DNA from: Portunus trituberculatus
Taxonomy: Eukaryota > Arthropoda > Malacostraca > Decapoda > Portunidae
Length of the DNA: 64,000 nt
Direction of reading: 5' to 3'
Assembly (NCBI RefSeq): GCF_017591435.1
Contig: NC_059256.1
Coordinates: 10,334,249 to 10,398,248, forward strand
Each line of letters begins with the position of its first letter. The first letter of the stretch is position 1. Made by a program: the position numbers and the translations under genes. This document shows positions 54,567-64,000 of the stretch, piece after piece. The notes under the pieces are model-generated. The model ran no database searches, was not told the DNA's origin, and saw only the letters and a program-made list of their open reading frames with translations.

Positions 54567-56904
54567 CAAAAAAAATAAGGAAAAGAAACAATAGAAAGGT
54601 TAAAAGGAGAGAAAAGATTGTAAGAAAAAAGTATGGAGAATATAAATAAAAATTTCAGATAGAATAAATTTGAAAGACCACAGGATAATAGAGTGACTGT
54701 ATATGAGAGATTGAAAAGCTAGAAATAAAAGAGTTGATGACAGAATTAGATGAAGAGAAGGAAAATGAAGTCTCAGGAGAATACTGAAAGAATGAAGAAA
54801 CAAAGTGAAAATACAACATTATGAAATGCTCAATAGAAATGGAACAGTGAGTAGAATGGAAAGAGCTATGGTTCATATAAGAAAAAGAAAGGAAGGAAGA
54901 ACAAATTACAAAAAAGTATCACTAACTAGTGTAATATGAAGATGTGTGAGAATAATAAAGAAACAATGGATGAGTGAAGACATTATTATAAGAATTTTTA
55001 GAAAAGGGATGTGAACTAATTTATTGAGTTTCTATAAATAGTTGATAGAGTACAAGAGAGAGAGGATGGATTGACTAGGATTTACAAAAACTTTGATAAA
55101 GAAAAAAGATTACTGTAAATGAAGAACAAAAGAGTCATAAATGGGAAAGATGAAAGACAACCAGTAGAACTAGAAAAGTAAAAGGAAAGACTTGAGTGAT
55201 ATGAAGAATACAATCAAGGAAGATATTGATATTTCAGAGATATATAATTTGCTAAGAATATTGATAGCATTTCACTACATGGACAAAGAAATGAAAGAAA
55301 TTGATAAGTACTATAATAAGACCCAGATTGAATATGCAGGAGAGTGTGATCAAAAAGAAACACATAAGGAAGTTGAGAGACTACAAAAATGGAAGAATAG
55401 AATTTGAAGATGACAGATGAGGAGACTATGGATCTACCAAGAACAGAGAAGGAGAGAGATGATCTGATAGTTTATAAATTGATTAAAGAATGGATCAAAT
55501 GGATAATGAGAAACTAATCATGAGAGAGAATATATTAGAAGCACAAGAATAGTAAGAAACAGAGGAAAAGATGTCTGAGATGTTAAAACATAAAGAGTGT
55601 TCAGACTTGGAACAGTTTGATGAGGAAGTGGTGTCAGCAACAAGGCATAGTTTTAAAGAAAAATTGATAAGTGTAGATATGAGAGGGACAAGGAAAGAGG
55701 TGAAAACAACTATAGTTGTAACAATGTAAAAACTTGTTAAGACATGGTGAAGGATAGAGATGAAGAGTTAATAGAGAAAAATTAAAATATGAGAAATATA
55801 ATTTGAGTATTACAAGATGAGAGAAAGTAAACTAAGAAATATACATAAGTAAAGAAATGGGAACATATTTTACAGACAAAAAAAATAGATACTTATAAAG
55901 AGGTTTGGTATGAGAAAAGATAGTGAAGAATATGAAAGAAAGATAAAAAAGCTGACATAAGAAGAAAAAATACACAAATCTTAGAGAAAAATAGGATAAC
56001 ATGATGGAAATGTGTGAAGGAAGAAAGAAATGAAGAAAAGAAAAGGAAGAAAAATAAAAGAGATGATGACAGTGTGATTTATGTGAAATAATTTTGACAA
56101 CTATGGTAAATATAACAATACACAAACACACACACACACAAACACACACACAGTAAAGAGTAAAGAATGTGAAGATTAAAATAACACAGGAAGATCTTGA
56201 TAAAATATATGAGTGAGTAAGAGTGCAGATGGAATTTAATATAGACAAGACTCATGTTATGAAATGGAAGAAGTAGATACAGACCAAACAGGGATTACAG
56301 ACTGTGATGAGAAATTAAAGAGACCAATGAGGAGAAAGGCTTAGATAACTGCAAAACACTTTGTCAGAGAAACACATTAACAAGATTTTTTGGAAAACAT
56401 ATAACATGCTTCAAAATATTGGCCTTGTATTCCACATCTAGATGAAGGAATGATGAAGAAGATATTATGCACAATAAGACTAGTTAGAATATGCAGCTGT
56501 GTGGTCACATGAAGAAGAATGAAGAAGGTAGAAATTTATCGAGGCTGGCAACAAGGATGGTACCAGGACTCAGGAGACTGAGAGAGAGGAAGCTGGGGCT
56601 GACCACATTAGAAGAGAGAACAAGAGGAGACATGATAACTATGTAAATTGGTGAACAAGATTGACATACTGGACAGAGAGTTGATAAAGGTGACCACAAG
56701 TAATTATCTCCGAGACATGGAAAAGAAAAGGACATCTGTCTAAATGAGGAGAAAACAAGAGATGTAGCATTGATAAGTGGAATAAACTGAGGTCATGTGT
56801 AGGTGTCAATCAGATGAAAGAGAGATATGACAGAATGACAGAGACAGGATACAGAGAGCTTAGCTCAGGCCCTGTAATACACAAATAGGTAAATACAAAT
56901 AGGT

Positions 56905-56949
<45 letters not shown>

Positions 56950-57067
56950 AGCTCAGTGAGAGATGGCTTTGAGAGGACCAGGATTCTATTGTGGAGATAT
57001 TTGGGTGTCTCCTCACTAGTGTTCACAAGCATGGTAGGTACAGGATGTAAAGAGGAGTTGACCTTGT
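54567..57067 (+). pseudogene. Deletion-riddled third copy of the LINE A-LINE B-SINE array
   Basis: Collinear with about 37330-40275: LINE A RT (54567-55690), the 480-bp insertion (55700-56100), LINE B (56150-56890), (AC)n (56906-56947) and SINE remnant (56948-57066). The ~2.94 kb source is reduced to ~2.50 kb by dozens of 1-10 bp losses, mostly G/C-rich, with few substitutions. No frame survives beyond ~75 codons. Confidence 0.85.
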
Positions 57068-57111
57068 TGTTGTGGGCAAAAGTGGGCATGCAAAGGGAGT
57101 CCCTAGTAGGT

Positions 57112-57833
57112 ATTAACCCTTCAGTACTGGGACACAGTTTTACCTTGAGATTTGTAGACCATTAGACCATTTTATTGACATTAGCAAGGGTCTATGGAGG
57201 TCACAGGATTAATGGCCACAGTCTTCACTGTTTTAACATAACATAAATAATAGAATAACAAAGGGCCACCAGGGCCCATCAGTACTGGGACCCAGTTTTA
57301 CCTAGAGATTTGTATACCATTAGACCATTTTATTGACATTAGCAAGGATCTATGGAGGTCACAGGATTAATGGCTACAGTCTTCACTGTTTTAACCCCTT
57401 CAGTACTGGGAACAGTTTTACCTTGAGATTTGTGTACCATTAGACCATTTTATTGACATTAGCAAGGGTCTATAGAGGTCACAGGATTAATGGCCAGTCT
57501 TCACTATTTTAACCCCTTCAGTACTGGGACACAGTTTTACCTTGAGATTTGTGTACCATTAGACCATTTTATTGACATTCGGAAGGGTCTATGGAGGTCA
57601 CAAGATCAATGGCCACAGTCTTCACTATTTTAACCCCTTCAGTACTGAGACACAGTTTTACCTTGAGATTTGTGTACCATTAGACCATTTTATTGACATT
57701 AGCAAGGGGTATGGAGGTCACGAGATTAATGGCCACAGTCTTCACTATTTGATCTCCACATGAGTTTCTGAAGCACCAAATCACCAAATAATAAGCAGAA
57801 TGAATATGGAAATGCATCATGCTACTGAAGGGG
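57112..57833. repeat. Tandemly expanded piggyBac-like MITE (array 2)
   Basis: Same five-unit array with the LINE G tip at about 57236-57281. Both terminal TTAA sites are present (left near 57108-57111, right near 57834). Confidence 0.88.
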
Positions 57834-57900
57834 TTAAGTTATGTAGGCAGCAAGGGATAGTGCAATCTGTCACAGGTGGGAATATTCCAGAAATTAATTG

Positions 57901-57903
<3 letters not shown>

Positions 57904-57947
<44 letters not shown>
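57904..57947. repeat. (GT)n, tail of antisense LINE C copy 3
   Basis: Pure (GT)n next to attcacctagttgtaatttt. Confidence 0.96.
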
Positions 57948-57949
<2 letters not shown>

Positions 57950-59036
57950 TCACCTAGTTGTAATTTTACAGGGCCTGGGTATCATACTCGTGTGGCCCCG
58001 TCTCCATATCTACACACATCCAACTTTCTTTTAAAACTATGCACACTCCTTGCTGACACCACCTCCTCACTCAAACCATTCCACACCTCCACACATCTTT
58101 GTGGGAAACTATATTTCTTCACATCCTTCAAGCATATTCCCTTGGCTATCTTTTACTATGCGATCTTGTAGTTCTATTTAAGTTTTCCTCTCAACATCAT
58201 TTGCTCATTATCCACTTCATCCAGTCCATTCAACAGTTTATAAACCTGTATTAAATCTCCTCTTTCTCTTCTTTGTTCCAAGGTAAGCAAATTCATTTCT
58301 TTTAATCTCTCCTCATAGGTCATTTCTGCCAATTCCGGAACCATTTTTGTTGCCATTCTCTGCAATCTCTCCAACTTCCTTATATGCTTCTTTTTATAAG
58401 GGGACCAAACCACTCCAGCATATTCCAATCTTGGTCTAATTACCGTACTAATTAATTTCTTCATCATATCTTTATCCATATAATGGAAGGCTAATCCAAT
58501 ATTTTTATCAAATTATACGTTTCTCCAAACATCTTATCAATATGAACCTCAAACTGCCCATGGTCTTGTATTATCACTCCCAAATCCTTTTCCTTTTCCA
58601 CCTTTTTCAACACTACTTCTTCACCCATCTTATATGACCCTCTTGGCCGTCTTCCACTCTTTCCCATCTCCATCACATGACTTTTGCTCAGATTAAATTC
58701 CATTTGCCACCTCTTGCTCCACTCCCAAATCTTATCCAGATCTGCCTGTAAAATTTCACAATCTTCACTCTTCACACACCTACATAACTTCGCATCATCT
58801 GCAAACAAATTAATATAACTGTTTACTCCCTCTGGCATGTCATTAATATATACAAGGAAAAGTATTGGTGCCAGCACTGAGCCTTGTGGTACTCCACTCT
58901 CCACCACCAACCAGTCCGACCTTGCATCCCTTATTACCGTTCTCATCTCCCTCCATCTCAAGTAGTTTTCCATCCACTTTAACACTTTTCCTTTCAGTCC
59001 TCCATAAATCTCTAATTTCCATAACAGTCTCATGTG
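57948..59036 (-). pseudogene. LINE C copy 3, longest
   Basis: 180-codon RT frame (58491-59033): MRLLWKLEIYGGLKGKVLKW, SGVPQGSVLAPILFLVYIND, INLFADDAKLCRCVKSEDCE (FADD present), WQMEFNLSKSHVMEMGKSGR, EKDLGVIIQDHGQFEVHIDK, then, after a shift, MDKDMMKKLISTVIRPRLEY to the C-terminal domain. The 5' truncation lies directly in the (AC)n tail of the antisense LINE A at 59040-59095. Confidence 0.9.

Positions 59037-59039
<3 letters not shown>

Positions 59040-59095
<56 letters not shown>
59040..59095. repeat. (GT)n between antisense LINE A and LINE C
   Basis: On the minus strand: LINE A 3' end, (AC)n, LINE C 5' end. Confidence 0.96.
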
Positions 59096-59096
<1 letters not shown>

Positions 59097-62000
59097 TTAC
59101 CTAGTTGTAGTTTTACAGGGCCTGGGCTTTATGCTGGTGTGGTCCTGTCTCCATATCTACACTTATCCAATCTTACTTTAAAAGTGTGCACACTCGTTGC
59201 AGACATTATTTCTTCATTTAAACTGTTCCATGTCTCAACACATCTTTGCGGCAAACTATATTTTTTTACATCTCTCAGACATCTTCCTTTTCTCAGCTTT
59301 TTACTATGCGATCTTGTGCTTCGAATGTCATATTCTTCTCTCAGGATCAGTTTCTCATTATCCACTTGGTCCATTCCGTTGATCAATTTATAAACTTGTA
59401 TCAGATCCCCTCTCTCTTCCCTTCTTTGTTCCAGGGTTGGTAGATCCATAGCCTTTAGTCTCTCCTCATGTCATCCCTTAAAATTCTGGAACCATTCTTG
59501 TAGCCATTTTTTGTAGTCTCTCCAACTTCCTTATGTGTTTCTTTTTATGAGGGGTTCACACTACTCCTGCATATTCCAATCTGGGTCTTATTATAGTACT
59601 TATCAATTTCTTCATCATATCTTTGTCCATATAGTGAAATGCTACTCCAATATTCCTTAGCAAATTATGTTTCTTAAAAAATTCTATCAATATGGCTTAC
59701 TGGTTGATTGTTTTCTTCCATTGTCACTCCTAAGTCCTTTTCCTTTTTTACTTTCTCCAGTTCTTCTCCATCTCCCATCTTATAGATTCCCACGGGTCGT
59801 CTTTCACTCTTTCCCATTTCCATGACATGGTTTTTGTTAACATTGAATTCCATTGTCCATTTTTTACTCCATTCCCAGATCTTATTTAGGTCTTCTTGCA
59901 GTATTTCACAATCATCTTTTTGCTTTATAACTCTGCACAGTTTCGTATCATCTGCAAACAGATTTATGTAGCTGTTCACTTCTTCTGGCATGTCGTTAAT
60001 ATAAATGAGGAAAAGTATTGGTGCCAATACTGACCCCTGTGGCACTCCGCTTTCTACTGCTCTCCACTTGGATTTCATATCTTTAACTACCGTCCTTATT
60101 TCTCTCCCCTCAAATAATTTTCTATCTATCTCAATGTGCTTCCTTTTAAGCCACCCTTCTCCTCTAACTTCCATAGTAATCTTGCATGTGGCACTTTGTC
60201 AAACGCCTTTTTTAAATCCAAATAAATACAGTCAACCCATCCCTCTCCCTCTCTCTCTTGTACTCTATCAACTATTCTAGAATAGAAACTCAATAAATTA
60301 GTTACACAAGACCGTTTTTTTCTAAAACCAAATTGGCTATTTGATATTAATTTGTTGTCTCCAAGGAACTCGATCCATTGTTTCTTTATTATTTTTTCAC
60401 ACATCTTGCATATTACACTAGTTAGTGATACTGGTCTGTAATTTAAAGGTTCTTCCTTCCTTCCGCTCTTATATATGGGAACCACCTCAGCTCTTTTCCA
60501 TTCTACTGGTACTGTTCCATTTTCTATTGAGCATTTTATGATGTATATAAGACTTGCTAGTTCTTCCCTACATTCTTTCAGTATTCTGCCCGAGACTTCA
60601 TCCGGTCCCATTGCCTTCTCTTCATCCAGATCCTTCATTAACTCTTTTTTATTTCAAGCAGGCTTTTTCCCTTATACCACTTTCATAATTTTCCCAGTCC
60701 ACTTCTTTACAGTTGAAATCTCCTTCTAATATCACCTTTTTCCATTCTGTAACAATTCTCGTTAGACTTCTTATTGTGTCATCTATCATGTCTTTATATT
60801 CTTGATTGGTCCATGAATTTGTTTTTGGTGGCACATATGTTACAATGATTGTTAACTCTTTTTTATTAATATGCATCTTAACATACAATACTTCTGCTTT
60901 TCCTTCCCCACATTCCACTTGGTTTATCGCTATCTCCTTCCTGAACATAATCATGACTCCTCCTCCTCCTTTACCCACTCTGTCTCTTCTCCATACATTA
61001 TACCTATTATCCAAGTCTATTTTGATTGCATTATTTAGTTTTGTTTCAGCCAGGCGTACAATATCCGGATTTTCTTTCTTTATGTGATCTCTTAATTCTA
61101 ATTTCCTTGATAAAACCCTGTGTATGTTCGTATACATCATTTTTAGTTTCTTGCCTTTATCATTTTTAGTTAAACTTGTTCCACTTTTTTCTCTTCCTTC
61201 TCGTTTATGTACCATTTCCATATCCTGTCTCCTAGAATTCTCCCCCCCCAAAAAAAATGCCTTTTTTTTCCTCTTCTGACCTTTCATTATTTTTTTCCCT
61301 TACTGCTGCTGCCAGTTCATTGTATCTCTTCCTTTCTTCCTCATTTCTATTTTTCTTTATATATATATATCCTTGCAGTCTTCTGTTTCTCTAAGTTTTG
61401 TTGTTCTATATAATATTTCTTCTGTTGCTGCTTGTGATTTTAGTAGTATTTTAATTGGTCTCGTTTTACTTCTTGATATGGTTCCATTCTGTTTATTTCT
61501 TCTACTTCCTCTTCCAAGTTCTGCCTATCTTTGTTGTTTAGATTCTTCAGTAGGTCTTTGACTGATTTCATTTCTTCTTTTTCTCTTCTTGGTCTATATT
61601 TTATATTTTTTTCCTTTTATTCCAAATACGACTACACTCTTCTTTTTTTCTGCAATTTCTCTAACTAGATTTTCTTTTGTCTTGAGGACTCCTATCATTT
61701 TGTTTGTCACATTTTCTTCTTTTTCTTTAAGATGTTTTTGAATCACCTCCTGAAAATCAGCCTTATCTTTCTTATCTTGGACTCTCCATGCTTGTACTTC
61801 TTTTTTAATCACGTCTTGTACTCTTTCCTCTTCCTTGTTTACTAGATCTTTCAGCTTCTCTTTTTCTTTCTCGGCTTTACCGAGTCCTTCTTCCATCTGC
61901 TTCTTGTATTTAGCTACTTCCTTTTTTAGTTCTTCGTTTTCCGCTCTTAGCCTAGCTTCGTTTTCTTCCACTTTTTTTTACCCTTTCTCTCAGTTTTATA

Positions 62001-62130
62001 AACTCTTTATCCTGTTCTTCATTCTTTCATTTCCATATTCTCCTTTATCCACTGATCTAGTTTATCTTGATTATCTGAGGTGCAGTCTATGGAGGCAGGT
62101 GTTCCCGAGGCCAAGGCGAGGGGAATAGCG
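59096..62130 (-). pseudogene. LINE A antisense copy, near full span with an internal deletion
   Basis: Minus strand from 62130: DKLDQWIKENMEMKE, coiled-coil ORF1 (ENEARLRAENEELKKEVAKY; KKSVVVFGIKGKKY), endonuclease (MYTNIHRVLSRKLELRDHIK, KENPDIVRLAETKL, VGKGGGGVMIM, VTYVPPKTNSW, GDFNCKEVDWENY). At about 60655 it jumps to the RT (DEEKAMGPDEVSGRILKECR), so roughly 0.9 kb is deleted. The RT is well kept: SNSQFGFRKKRSCVTNLLSF, YLDLKKAFDKVPHARLLWKL, SGVPQGSVLAPILFLIYIND, INLFADDTKLCRVIKQKDDC, then the C-terminal domain to RYGDRTTPA. This copy supplies the palm missing from the plus-strand LINE A copies. Confidence 0.9.
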
Positions 62131-62224
62131 TGTGTTGGCGGCCGACAGATCTTACCCTGATTTCTCACATATCATGTATTCTGGTGGTCTTTTTTTTTCT
62201 GTATCACCATAGACTATTTACAGT

Positions 62225-62812
62225 ATGCTGAGAATAAAGAAATATAGAGCTTTACGCCGCCAACACGCGAAACATGCGAGGGAAGAGAGGCTTGCTAGCC
62301 TGCAGCCAACGCCATGCTTGCAGCAACATGTGGACCTGCCACCACCACGCTCACCACCACGAGATCAGCAACAGACGAGTGCACAGAAACGCAAAGCTCT
62401 CGTGCTTGGTAGTGAAGAAAGACAATGTAAAGGTGTACCTAGAGAGCATATAATAGTTGAAAAGGAAGATATAGAAGAAACGGTGAAGAACATGGCTTGT
62501 GGTACTTGCTTTAGTGAGAAATGTGATGTGAAATTTATACGCCACCAAATAGATACTTACTATACTGTGAAGTGCGAGAATGGTCATGTGATTCTAGATA
62601 CAAGTTTGACTAGAAAACCAGTCATGCCAGTGGGAGAGAAATACTATCCACTTACTTTGATGCTAGTGTACTGTATGATGGTGTAAATAAGGTTGTGTCA
62701 TACCTCAGTCTGAACAAGTTGAACTCATTTACCTATCGATGTTATGCTAAGTATATAACAGAAAAAACCTTCATTCATACTCAGGACATTTTGAATAAAG
62801 GAAATTTTGAAT
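62225..62812 (+). pseudogene. Mutator-like transposase N-terminal fragment (tentative)
   Basis: Frame 62225-62686 (153 codons): basic start MLRIKKYRALRRQHAKHARE, Pro-rich linker, then a zinc-ribbon-like part (ACGTCFSEKCDVKF.., YYTVKCENGHVI). After a +2 shift at 62677 it continues DGVNKVVSYLSLNKLNSFTY to a stop at 62812. The layout (C-X2-C, GH, then a helix with an L-x-Y-C-like segment and a late Tyr) recalls the start of the arthropod Mutator-like transposase domain. The resemblance is weak. A possible acceptor (tatttacag) lies just before the ATG. Confidence 0.35.
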
Positions 62813-63255
62813 AAAGGAAAGGCTTAGAAGAGTACGCACCAGGAGCATTTTGAGAGCGACGCACTGTAAACAAACCTCATTTTCTCAACTTGTAAGTTTT
62901 CACTCTTTCAGTTGTTATTGTGTAGTTAGTCTTTTATGTATTGTCTTCAATTTAGTCTTGTTTTGTTTGTCATTTATTTTTCTAAATAGTTTATTGAAAA
63001 GATTTTACATGTGTTGTGCGAAAAAAAAATTAGGCAAGCGCAATTGCAAGGAAGTTTAAGGTTATCATACATCGTTAGTTTTTTTTTTTTAACCATGCAA
63101 ATATTGCATATTTAAATTTTCTTTTTTAACCTTTATTAGGGAAGGGTTAACCTCTTAGCATGATTTTTTTAGAGGGGATAAGTTAATTGGATGTCATGTT
63201 ATATTGTGATGAACTTGATTAAGGAAATTTCACGTTTTTAATTTTTTTTTTTTTT
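62813..63255. other. A/T-rich sequence, no gene recognised
   Basis: Several poly-T/A runs; no motif. Confidence 0.5.
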
Positions 63256-63888
63256 TCTTTTTCATATATCGTCCTGAAACTTTCTACACACGTGAGTAGG
63301 TACAATAAGATATAGCCATGAAATTTCCATGCAAATCGAACAATAACTTTCATTTTCATTAATATCATAGTATACACCCCCTAAGAAGCACAGAGTGATC
63401 TCTAGCTTCATCCGGGATGGAATAGCAGGCCGCATCAAAGTGTCCTTCTTGTGTATAAAAGGATGTACCTTAATCCATAACTCCTCAAAATTCTCGCAAG
63501 TCAGTCTCAATACTTTGCGGTATGTAGTTGGGTCCTGCAGTGCCAGTTCTTTCAGGAGATTATTTGACGTCCCCCTGAGCCTGCCTCCTACTTATCCACT
63601 TTCGCACCCATTCTCTTTTTCTTGGTTGTTTTCTCGCTAAATCAAGCACTCTAGCTTGTAGCACCCTTGCGCAAAGGGCAACAGTGGCTCGCAGCACATC
63701 CTCCTCTGATGCCATGACGCCTGGAACTGATCGATTTAACGCTTGCGAGTTCATAATTTTTAGCAGCATCGTACAAACGGCTTACCGCTTGCGTTAATAA
63801 CCACTTGAAATTCACTCTGGAAAAGCGTTAAGTTGGCGATAGTAAACGCTAGCGTCTAGCGTCAAAAGTAGCGCCATGTAAACCGGCC
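63256..63888 (-). pseudogene. PIF/Harbinger-type transposase, N-terminal fragment with left terminus
   Basis: Minus strand: terminus GGCCGGTTTACATGGCGCTA at 63888, next to TTA (63889-63891), a Harbinger-type target. Then MASEEDVLRATVALCARVLQ, RKQPRKREWVRKWISRRQAQ, and, after a frameshift near 63565, LTCENFEELWIKVHPFIHKK, DTLMRPAIPSRMKLEITLCF and FLGG. This is the start of HARBI1/ALP1-like DDE transposases. The catalytic part is missing, and downstream of 63380 only weak similarity remains (IVPTHVCRKFQDDI). Confidence 0.8.
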
Positions 63889-63891
63889 TTA

Positions 63892-64000
63892 ATACTCCAC
63901 TTAACGAACGTTCGTTTAACGAATTTCCGGTTTAACGTACTATATAAAGTTAGACCAAAAATCCACATACCGTACAACCACATCCGTTTTAGCGAATTTT
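63892..64000 (+). mobile_element. Possible Tigger-like terminus at the window edge
   Basis: tactccacttaacgaacg and tttaacgaatttccggttta resemble the terminal region of the Tigger-like element at 28577 (cctccgcttaacgaagg). It runs off the window. Confidence 0.35.

Larger units (their letters stand above)
57070..58724. repeat. Duplicated block, partial third copy
   Basis: Repeats 52925-54566 from gggcaaaagtgggcatgcaa through the MITE array and LINE C, but less damaged (e.g. ctactgaaggggttaagtta is intact). Confidence 0.9.

Overview
Repeat-dominated eukaryotic nuclear DNA, most probably from a decapod crustacean (a brachyuran crab would fit). Grounds: very long (AC)n/(GT)n, (TC)n and (GA)n tracts, TTAGG-type telomere-like motifs, many non-LTR retrotransposon copies with decapod-like reverse transcriptases, tRNA-headed SINEs, piggyBac-, Tigger-, hAT- and Harbinger-like DNA transposons, and a spliced host gene with GT..AG introns. 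The species cannot be fixed from the sequence. A run of exactly 500 N (17944-18443) marks a scaffold gap, and several blocks look like noisy or falsely duplicated assembly.

Left part (1-7.1 kb): a ~50-59 bp minisatellite grown out of the C-terminal coding end of an RNase H-bearing LINE, an A-rich tandem array, TG- and TAACC-rich arrays, a 2 kb segment with inverted ends, and LINE fragments. From 7.18 to 13.09 kb lies the one clear host gene: Derlin-2 (ER-associated degradation), exons 1-4, 150 codons. Its last third is missing from the window and exon 3 carries a one-base frameshift. Its introns hold a SINE, a LINE with a 14-copy in-frame 42-bp repeat, long (TC)n, and a 2.4 kb G/T-rich minisatellite that has copied the end of exon 3 three more times.

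13.1-17.9 kb: a second LINE of the same family split by a hAT-like element, then a decayed SINE and low-complexity DNA up to the gap. 18.4-24.6 kb and 47.7-54.3 kb are two near-identical copies of one block (telomere-like motifs, old LINE, a second SINE family, a piggyBac-like MITE); part recurs at 57.1-58.7 kb. 26.5-44.4 kb is LINE-rich. A LINE carries a Tigger-like transposon that itself carries a piggyBac-like element, and a ~6.5-6.9 kb tandem duplication (29.9-36.4 / 36.4-43.3 kb) contains LINE pieces, a SINE and a C2H2 zinc-finger pseudogene. 54.57-57.07 kb is a deletion-riddled third copy of part of that unit. 59.1-62.1 kb is an antisense LINE. The right end has a Mutator-like ORF fragment and a Harbinger transposase fragment.

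The most interesting pattern: LINEs of at least five related subfamilies, and a tRNA-Val-headed SINE, end in (AC)n, and their 5' ends nearly always start directly in another (AC)n tract in the same orientation. This gives chains such as LINE A-(AC)n-LINE B-(AC)n-SINE-(AC)n. It suggests a family of retroelements that targets, and feeds, AC microsatellites. 'LINE A' to 'LINE H' are labels made up here for subfamilies told apart by their protein sequences.
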